This document shows positions 25,734 to 34,369 of a stretch of 64,000 nt of DNA, piece after piece. The notes below the pieces were generated by a model that worked only from the letters and a program-made list of their open reading frames with translations, was not told where the DNA came from and ran no database searches. How positions within the stretch are numbered: position 1 is the stretch's first letter; every line of letters starts with the position of its first letter. Location: positions 248,001 through 312,000 of the forward strand of contig NZ_UNSD01000002.1 in assembly GCF_900538215.1 (NCBI RefSeq), given 5' to 3'. Origin of the DNA: Candidatus Ornithobacterium hominis. Its GTDB lineage: Bacteria > Bacteroidota > Bacteroidia > Flavobacteriales > Weeksellaceae. The translations under genes and the position numbers were made by a program.

Positions 25734-27860
25734 TTAAAGTTTTTTCAAAATAAAATTTGTTATTTTTTCGTATAAATGCCTTCGGGTGTTTCCGCCATAG
25801 ATACCATGATTTTTGTCAGGATATAGCATATACTCAAAATCTTTATTGGCTTGAATCAGCGCTTCTGCAAACTGCATTGCATTCTGCACATGCACGTTAT
25901 CATCTGCCGTTCCGTGAATCAGCATGAAATTTCCTTTCATTAAATCTGCATAATGAATTGGCGAATTTTTGTCATATCCATCAGGATTTTCTTGTGGCGT
26001 TTGCAAAAATCTTTCGGTATAAATCGTATCATAAAAACGCCAATTGGTAACAGGAGCCACTGCGATGCCTGTTTTGAAAATATCGGCACCTTTGGTCATC
26101 GCCAGCGACGTCATATAACCTCCAAAACTCCAGCCAAACATCCCAATTCGGTTTTCGTCTATATAATCTAAATTTCCAAAATATTTTGCTGCAGCCATTT
26201 GGTCTTCAATTTCATAATGACCTAAATTTCTGTACGTAATTTTCTTAAAATCAGAACCTTTACCGCCAGTTCCACGATTGTCTACACAAACTACAATGTA
26301 GCCATGATTTGCCAAAACTTGAAACCACCAGAAATTAAATCCACCATGGTTGTACAGCACCTGCTGCGAACCTGGGCCACCGTATAAATACATGAAAAGT
26401 GGGTATTTTTTGTTCGGGTCAAAATCTTTTGGTTTAATCATATAGGTATTCAACTTTGTTCCGTTTACTTCAATTTCTTCGTAAATTTTCGGCTGAGGTT
26501 GCTTCAAATCCCAATAATTTTGAGCCGTTTGGTTATCCTCCAAAATTGATAATCTTGCTCCATTTTTTCCACTATTTAAAGTATAAACAGGCACTCGATT
26601 TGCTGCGTCATTCGATAAAATAAAATACGCAAATGATTTGCTGAACGTTGCATTGTTTACCCCTTTTTGGTTAGCCAAAGTAATTTTCTTTTTGCCGTTT
26701 AATCCCACCGAATAGACTCCACGGTAGATGCTTCCTGGTTCGGTGGACTGGAAGTAAACTCGTTTATTTTCAGGGCTATAGCCATAAAACTCTGTAACTT
26801 CCCAATTCCCTTTAGTGATTTGATTTAGCAATTTCCCATTATCTGCATAGTGATACAAATGGCGAAATCCATCTCTTTCAGAACTCCAAATGAAACTATT
26901 ATCAGCTAAAAATTCCAGCGTTAAATGATCGGTTTCAATCCAAGCTTTATCCGTTTCGGTAAATAATTTTTTCTTGTTTAAATTTTGCGTGTTTACCATC
27001 CAGAAATCCACATGATTCTGATGACGATTAGAAACCAAAACAGCTAAATCATTTGTTTTTTTACTAAACTGGATTTTTGGCACATAAAAATCTTGATAGT
27101 CAGATAAATCAATATTTTTTAAGGCTTTAGAATTTAAATCAAAAATATGAACAGACGCCACGGCATTCTTCTCACCAGCTTTTGGGTATTTAAACTTTAA
27201 TTCGTTGGGGTACAGACTTTTACCATAAATATCTATATTCATTTCTGGCACTTCACTTTCATCTAAACGAATGAATGCAATTTGATTGCTGGTGGCGTTC
27301 CAATCAAAGGCTCGAACGAAACCAAACTCTTCCTCATACACCCAATCGGTAACTCCATTGATGATTTTATTTTTCTCGCCATCGCTCGTAATTTGCGTTA
27401 TTTTCCCATCCGTTAAATTCTGAAAATATAGATTGTTTTCAAACACAAAAGCCACTTTTTCTCCATCGGGTGAAAGCGTGGGCTCTTGGATTTTTTTACC
27501 CTCAAAAACTAAAGTTTCCGTTTGATTTTTCATGTTATAAAGCGTGTAAATCGCTTTTTTGGAATGTCGAAAAATAGCTTCAGGTTCTGTTTCTAAAATC
27601 AAAAAAGACTCATCATTATTGAAGAAGTAATTGGCATAATTCCCAGATTTAATGGTTTCCACCTTTTGGAAGGTTTTGTACGAATATTTATCAATTCCTA
27701 TATCAGACATTACGGTGTAATGTTCTCCATCATTCATAGAAATTCCACCCTGAATCCCTTGTGGATAATACTGATATTGAAACAATTCATTCAGAGTGAA
27801 CTCTTGAGCGTAAAAAAAACTCATGACATTCAAAATCAGAAGGGGAAATATTTTTTTCAT
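25734..27860 (-). CDS. Secreted dipeptidyl-peptidase IV (S9B)
   Basis: Releases X-Pro or X-Ala dipeptides from peptide N-termini in the periplasm. 708 residues, signal peptide 1-18 (ending FYAQ). N-terminal beta propeller with the double-Glu region DWVYEEEFGF that anchors the substrate N-terminus, then the alpha/beta hydrolase domain: nucleophile Ser in GWSFGGY (about 575-581), Asp in GTADDNVHV (about 648-656), His in PDKNHGIYG (about 680-688). First gene of an operon with the M64 peptidase, with a perfect -7 element 22 bases ahead. Confidence 0.94.
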   Translation of the reverse strand: MKKIFPLLILNVMSFFYAQEFTLNELFQYQYYPQGIQGGISMNDGEHYTVMSDIGIDKYSYKTFQKVETIKSGNYANYFFNNDESFLILETEPEAIFRHSKKAIYTLYNMKNQTETLVFEGKKIQEPTLSPDGEKVAFVFENNLYFQNLTDGKITQITSDGEKNKIINGVTDWVYEEEFGFVRAFDWNATSNQIAFIRLDESEVPEMNIDIYGKSLYPNELKFKYPKAGEKNAVASVHIFDLNSKALKNIDLSDYQDFYVPKIQFSKKTNDLAVLVSNRHQNHVDFWMVNTQNLNKKKLFTETDKAWIETDHLTLEFLADNSFIWSSERDGFRHLYHYADNGKLLNQITKGNWEVTEFYGYSPENKRVYFQSTEPGSIYRGVYSVGLNGKKKITLANQKGVNNATFSKSFAYFILSNDAANRVPVYTLNSGKNGARLSILEDNQTAQNYWDLKQPQPKIYEEIEVNGTKLNTYMIKPKDFDPNKKYPLFMYLYGGPGSQQVLYNHGGFNFWWFQVLANHGYIVVCVDNRGTGGKGSDFKKITYRNLGHYEIEDQMAAAKYFGNLDYIDENRIGMFGWSFGGYMTSLAMTKGADIFKTGIAVAPVTNWRFYDTIYTERFLQTPQENPDGYDKNSPIHYADLMKGNFMLIHGTADDNVHVQNAMQFAEALIQANKDFEYMLYPDKNHGIYGGNTRRHLYEKITNFILKKL

Positions 27861-27882
27861 CGTTATTTTCTTTCTAAAAAAT

Positions 27883-27890
27883 CAAATATA
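27883..27890 (-). promoter_or_regulatory. -7 promoter element TATATTTG of the DPP IV-M64 operon
   Basis: Perfect TAnnTTTG 22 bases before the start at 27860; a TTTG (27913-27916, minus strand) lies 22 bp further upstream, slightly too far for an ideal -33 box. Confidence 0.65.
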
Positions 27891-27960
27891 AGCATTTCAT
27901 TATTGATTCCGCCAAAGTTTGATTTACTGGGCATTAGAACGTGATAGATTGATTTTTACT

Positions 27961-27986
27961 AAAATTTTTTAAGGCTTTAAAAATTT
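27961..27986. repeat. Dispersed palindrome upstream of the DPP IV operon
   Basis: Core AAGGCTT at 27971-27977, variant with three T before the right A run. Confidence 0.7.
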
Positions 27987-28178
27987 AATTAATAAGTGCA
28001 ACCTTTGGGAAAAAGAAGCCTGTGAAATCTTTAGCTGCCTTGTTAGGCTATATTTTCCAAAAAAATATGATTTTGATCTAATTACTGAAAAATATGTGGA
28101 AAACGAACTCAATTTTTAGAAAATCAAAAATCAAAAGACTCTTTTGACGTGCTGAACATCTGCCCCAAGGCAAAAAAT

Positions 28179-29297
28179 TCATGTGATTTCATGGGACTCT
28201 TTTTTGTGGATAAAGCGTATCAAATGAATTCCTAAGTCGAGAAAAATAATTTTGCTGTTTCCGTTTCTTTCAATTTGCAAAGCCGCTTGGTTTAGCTCCT
28301 CAATTATTAATGAAATATTCTCGCTGTGTACAAATTTGGAGAAATTAGCCCATTTGAAATTGTTCAAACTCAATGGCTGATAAACTAATTCTCCTGCGGC
28401 ATAATTTTCTAGCAAAGCTTGTCTGAAAACTTCAATGCAGAATTGAATGAATTGTTTTTGTTTTTCTCGACTATAATTAGCTAATTCTAACGACCAATCA
28501 CTGATTTGTAGTAAAACCGAAGCGTCTTTTTTTGCTTTAAATGCATTTCGTACCCAATCAATCAGCAAAATTTCAAAATCTTGGGTATCGTGATTGAGAT
28601 TTTGTAAAGCCAAGCGAACGTCGCCGTGGGATTTGTGCGCAATATAGTGTGCTTTTTTCTCATCTACCTCATAGGTTTTGATTAAAATCTCAGCCACCGA
28701 CTTATCACTCAAGCGTGGAACCTGAACCAACTGACATCGAGATAAAATAGTGGGTAACATTTTGTCTGCATTTTCAGTCACCAAGATGAAATGCGTCTGT
28801 GCAGGTGGCTCTTCAATTAACTTCAGTAGCTTGTTTGCGGTAGAAACATTCATGTGCTCGGCAAGCCAAATCAGCATAATCTTTTTACCTCCTTCATAAC
28901 TTCTCAGGTTGAGCTTACTGATGATATTTATAGATTCATCTACGCTGATGAAAAGTTGCTTTTTTTCTGCCTCCAAAAAATCCATCCAATCGATTAGTGT
29001 ACCAAAAGGCTGAGATGTGAAAAATGTTTTCCATTCTTTGCCAAAATCATCTGAAATGGAATTTTTTTTCATTTTCGGAAAAGGGTAACTGAAATGATAA
29101 TCAGCATGTTGCAATGTGTCTACTTTGTGTGTACACTTCTTATCCTCTGGTGAGCAGAGCAAGCCTTTTGCAACCCAATGCGCCAAAGCCAAAGTGCCAT
29201 AGCCAGACTTTCCGTTTAGAATGATTGCGTGGCTCAGCTTATGATTGCCAATAGCATTGGTTAATTGTTTTTTTAAATCCGAATGTAAATTTTCCAT
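28179..29297 (-). CDS. holB: DNA polymerase III clamp-loader subunit delta'
   Basis: 372-residue AAA+ clamp-loader subunit. A P-loop-like G-K-S-G-Y-G-T (about 25-31) is present but lacks the normal GKT/S lysine context, as in delta', which does not hydrolyse ATP. The conserved S-T-A-N-K-L-L-K-L-I-E-E-P-P and T-I-L-S-R-C-Q (sensor-1 and SRC-like region) lie near residues 150-200. The usual four-Cys zinc module is reduced to C-x6-C near residues 48-55. The C-terminal third is a helical collar. Single gene upstream of pgi on the same strand, or co-transcribed with it. Confidence 0.85.
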   Translation of the reverse strand: MENLHSDLKKQLTNAIGNHKLSHAIILNGKSGYGTLALAHWVAKGLLCSPEDKKCTHKVDTLQHADYHFSYPFPKMKKNSISDDFGKEWKTFFTSQPFGTLIDWMDFLEAEKKQLFISVDESINIISKLNLRSYEGGKKIMLIWLAEHMNVSTANKLLKLIEEPPAQTHFILVTENADKMLPTILSRCQLVQVPRLSDKSVAEILIKTYEVDEKKAHYIAHKSHGDVRLALQNLNHDTQDFEILLIDWVRNAFKAKKDASVLLQISDWSLELANYSREKQKQFIQFCIEVFRQALLENYAAGELVYQPLSLNNFKWANFSKFVHSENISLIIEELNQAALQIERNGNSKIIFLDLGIHLIRFIHKKESHEIT

Positions 29298-29340
29298 GCG
29301 GTGAATGCAACGTTTTTTTAAAGCTTTATTTGAAAATTAT

Positions 29341-29363
29341 TTTTTTTAAGGCTTAAAAAATTT
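29341..29363. repeat. Dispersed palindrome between pgi and holB
   Basis: Core AAGGCTT at 29348-29354; the A arm ends at the pgi stop codon (29362-29364). Confidence 0.75.
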
Positions 29364-31008
29364 ATTCTCTCATGGCTAAAAAAGCATTGATTAAACCCTT
29401 GGTAGAGCTATCTTGCGAAGAAATCTTTTCATTACCATTGAGCTGGGGGAGAATACTTTTAGCCAACTGTTTTCCTAATTCGACTCCCCATTGGTCAAAA
29501 CTGAAAATATTCCAAATGATACCTTGCACAAAGATTTTGTGTTCATACAATGCAATTAATTGCCCCAAAACGTTCGGGGTTAATTTTTGGTACAAGAAAG
29601 AGTTCGTTGGGCGATTGCCTTCAAAAATTTTAAAAGGCTTTAAAAATTCCATTTCCGCTGTTGTTTTCTTTTCTTTTTCTAAATCTTCCATCACTTCAGC
29701 TTCTGTTTTGCCAAAAGCTAAAGCCTTGGTTTGTGCGAAAAAGTTGGCCAATAATTTTACCTGATGGTCTCCCAACGGGTTGTTAGATACTGCCCCGGCA
29801 ATGAAATCTGCTGGAATCAATTTTGTGCCTTGATGAATTAGCTGATAAAAAGCGTGTTGCCCGTTGGTTCCTGGTTCGCCCCAGATGATGGGGCCGGTTT
29901 GGTAATCAACTGGTGCTCCATTTCTGTCTACAGACTTTCCGTTGGACTCCATATCGCCTTGTTGTAAGTAAGCCGCGAAGCGATGCAAATACTGCTCGTA
30001 AGGTAAAATGGCGTAAGATTCTGCTCCAAAAAAATTATTGTACCAAATCCCGATAAGCCCCATCAAAACAGGAATATTTTTTTCAAAATCAGTGTGCTGA
30101 AAATGTTGGTCGATTTCATAAGCTCCTTTCAGTAGTTTCTCAAAATTCTCGTAGCCCACGGCTAGCGAAATGCTGAGCCCAATTGCGCTCCAGAGCGAGT
30201 AGCGGCCACCGACCCAATCCCAAAATTCAAACATGTTTTCTTCGGCAATTCCAAAATCGGTCACGCCTTTTTGGTTTGTTGAAAGGGCTACAAAATGCTT
30301 AGCAACATCAGCTTGGGTTGCATCAGAATTTAAAAACCAATTTTTGGCACTTTGCGCATTGGTCATCGTTTCTTGCGTGGTAAAGGTTTTGGAAGCGATG
30401 ATAAAAAGCGTTGTCTCTGGGTTTAATTTTTTTAAAGTTTCTGTGATATGCGTTCCATCTATATTAGAAACAAAATGAGCGTTTAGCCTAGTTTTGTAAG
30501 CCTTCAGGGCTTCTACCACCATCACAGGGCCTAAGTCTGAGCCTCCAATGCCAATGTTTACGATATCCGTGATTTCTTTTCCTGTAAAGCCTTTATGTTT
30601 TCCTGAAATGACTTGTTGCGTGAATTTCTTCATCTGAGCACGAACTCTCTCAACTTGAGGAACAACATTTTCCCCCTCCACCGTTACAGCACGTTCCCCG
30701 AAGCAGCGTAAAGCCGTATGTAAAACTGCTCGGTTTTCGGTTTGATTGATGTGCTGTCCACCAAACATTGCATCAATGGCAGGCTTAAGCTCACATTCGT
30801 TGGCTAAATCAATCAAAAGCTGGAGCGTTTTTTCGTCCAAACGATTTTTGGAATAATCAAATAATATTTCATTCAATTGGATATGAAATTTATCAAAACG
30901 ATTTTTATCTTCATTAAACCAATCGCGGAGATGTTTATTTTTAATACTTTGAAAATGATTTTCGAGTTTATTCCAAGCTTGAGTGTGTGTAGGGTTAATA
31001 TTTTGCAT
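29362..31008 (-). CDS. pgi: Glucose-6-phosphate isomerase
   Basis: Interconverts glucose 6-phosphate and fructose 6-phosphate. 548 residues, the long (E. coli-like) form. Visible landmarks: [13 protein letters not shown] (about 152-164), [13 protein letters not shown] (about 207-219), the PGI signature 1 [18 protein letters not shown] (about 263-280), and [12 protein letters not shown] with catalytic His in the C-terminal third. Own promoter with both -33 TTTG and -7 TATATTTG boxes. One degenerate palindrome copy lies within the gene (29624-29648). Confidence 0.97.
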   Translation of the reverse strand: MQNINPTHTQAWNKLENHFQSIKNKHLRDWFNEDKNRFDKFHIQLNEILFDYSKNRLDEKTLQLLIDLANECELKPAIDAMFGGQHINQTENRAVLHTALRCFGERAVTVEGENVVPQVERVRAQMKKFTQQVISGKHKGFTGKEITDIVNIGIGGSDLGPVMVVEALKAYKTRLNAHFVSNIDGTHITETLKKLNPETTLFIIASKTFTTQETMTNAQSAKNWFLNSDATQADVAKHFVALSTNQKGVTDFGIAEENMFEFWDWVGGRYSLWSAIGLSISLAVGYENFEKLLKGAYEIDQHFQHTDFEKNIPVLMGLIGIWYNNFFGAESYAILPYEQYLHRFAAYLQQGDMESNGKSVDRNGAPVDYQTGPIIWGEPGTNGQHAFYQLIHQGTKLIPADFIAGAVSNNPLGDHQVKLLANFFAQTKALAFGKTEAEVMEDLEKEKKTTAEMEFLKPFKIFEGNRPTNSFLYQKLTPNVLGQLIALYEHKIFVQGIIWNIFSFDQWGVELGKQLAKSILPQLNGNEKISSQDSSTKGLINAFLAMRE

Positions 31009-31009
31009 G

Positions 31010-31038
31010 ATTTTTTTAGGCTTAAAAAATTTTTTTTA
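31010..31038. repeat. Dispersed palindrome just upstream of pgi
   Basis: Centre at 31018-31023 (AGGCTT, one A shorter than usual) between the pgi start and its -7 element, so it lies in the pgi 5' leader. Confidence 0.7.
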
Positions 31039-31051
31039 AATAAATTTCATT

Positions 31052-31081
31052 CAAATATAAAGGTAATCAACTATGCTCAAA
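31052..31081 (-). promoter_or_regulatory. pgi promoter: TTTG-N18-TATATTTG
   Basis: -7 element at 31059-31052 and -33 TTTG at 31081-31078 on the minus strand with an 18-bp spacer: the best full Bacteroidota-type promoter in the window. The leader to the ATG is about 40 bases and contains a palindrome copy. Confidence 0.75.
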
Positions 31082-31089
31082 ATAAATAA

Positions 31090-33135
31090 TTATTGAGCTA
31101 AAATCCCTGCTCTTTTTAGCAAAGCGTTGATATCGGGTTCTTTCCCACGGAATTCAATGTATAATTTCATGGGGTCTACCGTCCCGCCAGCGCTCAGGAG
31201 GCGATGAAATTTTTGAGCTGTTTCGGCATCAAAAATACCATTCTCTTTGAATAATTCAAAAGCATCCGCATCCAAAACTTCTGCCCATTTATAGCTGTAA
31301 TAGCCAGCGGAATAGCCTCCTTGGAAAATGTGTGCAAAAGAAGTGCTCATATTTGTTCCGCTAATTTTGGGGTAAATTTGTGTTGCCTCAAAAGCTTGAT
31401 TTTCGTAAACATCAACATCGTCAATAGAACTTGGGTCTGTAGCATGCCAAGCCATATCCAATTTCCCGAAACTGATTTGCCGAACGGTCTGGTAAGCTTC
31501 CATGAACTGAGCAGATGCCGTAATTTTATCGACCAATTCTTTGGGGATCACTTCTTTGGTTTGGTAATGTTTGGCAAAAAGTGCTAAAGCCTCTGGCTCG
31601 TAGCAGAAATTCTCCATAAATTGAGAGGGGAGCTCCACAAAATCCCAATAGACATTGGTGCCTGCCAGCGATTCATATTGGGTTTTAGCGAGCAAAGCAT
31701 GAAGCGCGTGCCCAAACTCATGGAAAAGTATTGTGACTTCATCAAAGGTCAATAAACTTGGTTCATTTTTAGTTGGTTTAGTGAAATTACAAACGATAGA
31801 AATTTGAGGGATTTTATGCAAATTATTTACAAAAGAGCCATCGCGGAAAGAAGTCATCCAAGCTCCTGCGCGCTTGCCTACTCGTGGGAAGAAATCGGCG
31901 TAAAAAATGCCGATGCATTCTTGTGCTTTGTTTTTAACTTCAAAAACTTTCACATCGGGGTGGTAAACTTCAATCTTATTATTCGGAACAAATGAAATTC
32001 CGTATAATTTTTGAGCAATGGTGAAAGCTCCTTCGGTCACTTGATTTAATTCAAAGTAAGGTTTCAGCTCTTCGTCGCTCAAGTCAAAGCGTTGCTTTTT
32101 TAGTTTCTCAACGTAGAAAGCATGGTCCCAGGGCATTAAATCTTCGATGCCATCTATTCCTTTTGCAAAATCGGCTAAGTTTTCAATTTCCTTTTTTGCC
32201 AAAGGATAAGCTTTTTTGAGCAATTCAGCCAAGAAATCATTTACTTTCTCTTTAGATTTAGCCATTCGCTCATCTAAAACGAAATCCGCATGCGTTTCAA
32301 ATCCCAATAATTTAGCTCGTTGAAAACGTAACCGAACGATTTTTTTGATGATTTCTGTATTATTTTTATCATTATTTTTATCATTATTTTTGAAGGCTTT
32401 AACTCCGTTTGCTCGGTAAATTTGTTCTCTCAATTTACGATTTCTTGCAAACTTCAAGAAGCTGAGGTAGCTCGGCATTTGCAGTGTGAAAACCCAACCG
32501 CTCAAATTTCGACTTTCCGCTTCTTCTTTAGCCGTTTCTAGAGCGAAATCGGGCAAACCTTCTAAATCAGATTTATTTGTTATATGTAGTTGGTAATCAT
32601 TGGTTTCTGCCAATAAATTTTGCCCGAACTGAAGGCTCAGCATAGCCAATTCTTTGCTTATTGTTCTCAGTTTTTCTTTATTCTCGCCAGACAATAAAGC
32701 TCCATTTTTTTTAAAATTTTTATAGCTTTTTTCCAGTAGCATTTGAGCTTCGTTGTTCAAGCTCAAGCTTTCTTTTTCCTCAAAAACTTTTTTTACTCGG
32801 GCAAAAAGCTGCTCGTTGAGCAAAACATCATTACTGAAATCAGACAAAATTGGCGAAATTTCTTGTGCGATTTGCTGAATTTCATCATTGGTTTCTGCTG
32901 AATTTAAATTGAAAAAAATTGAACTGATTCTGCTTAAAGCTTCTCCACTCAATGCCAATGCTTCTATCGTGTTTTCAAAAGTAGGTTCAGCTTGATTTTC
33001 AGCAATATTTTTGATTTCTAGCCTTGCGTTTTTAATAGCGTGTAGAAAAGCGGGTTTGAAGTCTTTAGTCTCAAAAGCTGAAAAAGGAGGTGTCTGGTAT
33101 GGTGTAGAGAAAGGTTGGTTTAATAATGGGTTCAT
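31090..33135 (-). CDS. M3-family oligopeptidase (peptidyl-dipeptidase/oligopeptidase A-like)
   Basis: Cytoplasmic zinc peptidase that finishes off short peptides. 681 residues, family-typical, no signal peptide. The zinc motif HEFGHALHALLA lies at about 473-484, with the downstream ligand Glu in the VELPSQFMENF stretch. C-terminal G-G-Y-S-A-G-Y-Y-S-Y-K-W matches the substrate-binding Gly/Tyr loop. An in-frame 12-bp tandem repeat (32359-32391) encodes a K-N-N-D run next to a degenerate palindrome copy. The stop is 82 bp from pgi. Confidence 0.92.
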   Translation of the reverse strand: MNPLLNQPFSTPYQTPPFSAFETKDFKPAFLHAIKNARLEIKNIAENQAEPTFENTIEALALSGEALSRISSIFFNLNSAETNDEIQQIAQEISPILSDFSNDVLLNEQLFARVKKVFEEKESLSLNNEAQMLLEKSYKNFKKNGALLSGENKEKLRTISKELAMLSLQFGQNLLAETNDYQLHITNKSDLEGLPDFALETAKEEAESRNLSGWVFTLQMPSYLSFLKFARNRKLREQIYRANGVKAFKNNDKNNDKNNTEIIKKIVRLRFQRAKLLGFETHADFVLDERMAKSKEKVNDFLAELLKKAYPLAKKEIENLADFAKGIDGIEDLMPWDHAFYVEKLKKQRFDLSDEELKPYFELNQVTEGAFTIAQKLYGISFVPNNKIEVYHPDVKVFEVKNKAQECIGIFYADFFPRVGKRAGAWMTSFRDGSFVNNLHKIPQISIVCNFTKPTKNEPSLLTFDEVTILFHEFGHALHALLAKTQYESLAGTNVYWDFVELPSQFMENFCYEPEALALFAKHYQTKEVIPKELVDKITASAQFMEAYQTVRQISFGKLDMAWHATDPSSIDDVDVYENQAFEATQIYPKISGTNMSTSFAHIFQGGYSAGYYSYKWAEVLDADAFELFKENGIFDAETAQKFHRLLSAGGTVDPMKLYIEFRGKEPDINALLKRAGILAQ
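32359..32391. repeat. In-frame 12-bp tandem repeat inside the M3 peptidase gene
   Basis: The unit ATTATTTTTATC is repeated 2.75 times and adds K-N-N-D units to a loop. Whole-unit changes would keep the reading frame. Confidence 0.85.
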
Positions 33136-33160
33136 ATTTTTAAAGGCTTAAAATTTTTTT
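33136..33160. repeat. Dispersed palindrome at the M3 peptidase start
   Basis: Core AAGGCTT at 33143-33149, beginning right at the ATG (33135) on the minus strand. Confidence 0.75.
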
Positions 33161-33330
33161 GGAATAAAATTTAACAAAGCAAAAGTCTATAAAAATAAAA
33201 TTACTTCAAAAAAAAATCAAAGAGATTCGGCAACGTAAAGGAGCTTTTTTTGGCAAAACTTTTTTGCAATCATAACTTTATTTCTTGATGCTTTCTGCTT
33301 TTAAAAAATAGTAAAAAAACAGTCATTAAA

Positions 33331-33356
33331 AAATTTTTTTAAGCCTTAAAAAAAAA
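33331..33356. repeat. Dispersed palindrome upstream of nadA
   Basis: Core AAGCCTT at 33341-33347, followed by nine A; a TAAATTTA element (33357-33364, 7 of 8 to TAnnTTTG) directly follows, 9 bases ahead of the nadA ATG. Confidence 0.75.
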
Positions 33357-33373
33357 GTAAATTTAGCATTGAT

Positions 33374-34369
33374 ATGATGAATATAGAAGATACCTTAGCC
33401 AAGAGAGGCTACCTCAACAAGGAAATACCTGAAGGTCTTGACCTGAAAAAGGAAATCAATCGGCTGAAAGAAGAAAAAAATGCAGTGATTTTAGCTCATT
33501 ATTACCAAACTGCAGAAATTCAGGAACTCTCAGATTTTTTGGGGGATTCTCTTCAGCTAGCTAGGGCAGCGCAGGGAACTGATGCGGAGATTATTGTATT
33601 CTGTGGAGTTCACTTTATGGCAGAGGCGGCTAAAATAATCAACCCAACCAAAAAGGTTCTACTTCCTGATTTATTGGCTGGTTGTTCCTTAGCGGATGCT
33701 TGCTCTGGCGAGGCTTTGATGGAGTTTAAAAATCAACACCCTGGTGCTGTGGTGGTGACTTACATCAATTGTGATGCTGGGACTAAAGCGGTGAGTGATT
33801 ACATTGTGACTTCATCCAATGCAGAGCATATCATTGCCCAAATTCCAAAAGAACAAAAAATTATTTTTGCTCCTGATAAGAATTTAGGGGCTTACTTGAG
33901 TAAAAAAACGGGTAGAGATATGATTCTGTGGGATGGGAGTTGTATTGTTCATGAGGCTTTTTCATTAGAGAGGATTGCTCAGCAGTTGGCAGAAAACCCA
34001 GGGGCAAAACTCATTGCTCATCCTGAGAGCGAACCGCCAGTATTAGAAGCTGCTTCATTTATTGGGTCAACATCTGCATTGCTTGACTTCGTTGAAAAAG
34101 ATGTTGCAGAAACCTTTGTTGTAGCTACTGAAGAAGGGATTTTGCATGAGATGAAAAAAAGAGCACCTGAAAAAAAGTTAATCCCAGCATTTCCAGAAGA
34201 TTATTCCTGCCAGTGTAGTGAGTGTATGTATATGAAAAGAAATACTATAGAGAAACTTTACCTCTGCCTTAATTATGAGAAACCAGAAATTATAATGGAA
34301 GAAGAGTTGAGAGTTCAAGCTTTAGAGCCTATTGAAAGAATGCTGAAAATGAGCGAAAAAATTAAATGA
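33374..34369 (+). CDS. nadA: Quinolinate synthase
   Basis: Condenses iminoaspartate with dihydroxyacetone phosphate to quinolinate, using a [4Fe-4S] cluster with three Cys ligands. 331 residues. First ligand in IVFCGVHFMAEAAK (about 76-89); third in the Cys-rich CQCSECMYMKRNT (about 279-291). The middle motif, usually written H-P-E-C, reads IAHPESEPPV here with Ser (about 215-224), so the usual second ligand is not where expected. The substrate loop TSSNAEHI and IGSTSALL are normal. First gene of nadABC; the next start overlaps its stop by 4 bases. Confidence 0.93.
   Translation: MMNIEDTLAKRGYLNKEIPEGLDLKKEINRLKEEKNAVILAHYYQTAEIQELSDFLGDSLQLARAAQGTDAEIIVFCGVHFMAEAAKIINPTKKVLLPDLLAGCSLADACSGEALMEFKNQHPGAVVVTYINCDAGTKAVSDYIVTSSNAEHIIAQIPKEQKIIFAPDKNLGAYLSKKTGRDMILWDGSCIVHEAFSLERIAQQLAENPGAKLIAHPESEPPVLEAASFIGSTSALLDFVEKDVAETFVVATEEGILHEMKKRAPEKKLIPAFPEDYSCQCSECMYMKRNTIEKLYLCLNYEKPEIIMEEELRVQALEPIERMLKMSEKIK

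Larger units (their letters stand above)
27861..28178. other. 318-bp intergenic stretch upstream of the DPP IV operon
   Basis: Holds the DPP IV promoter, a palindrome copy (27961-27986) and a 48-codon open frame on the + strand with no start codon (27973-28119) that has protein-like composition. A short A/T-rich inverted repeat (CAAAAGACTCTTTTG, about 28131-28145) could end the holB transcript. No clear gene. Confidence 0.5.

Noticed and set aside
25734-27860. Reading the M64 and DPP IV pair as a dedicated immunoglobulin-cleavage system
   Set aside because: The M64 family name comes from one clostridial enzyme; nothing in the sequence shows that specificity.
29632-29648. Separate feature for the pgi-internal palindrome
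   Set aside because: Arms are degenerate and the stretch is ordinary coding sequence; counted only as a possible copy.
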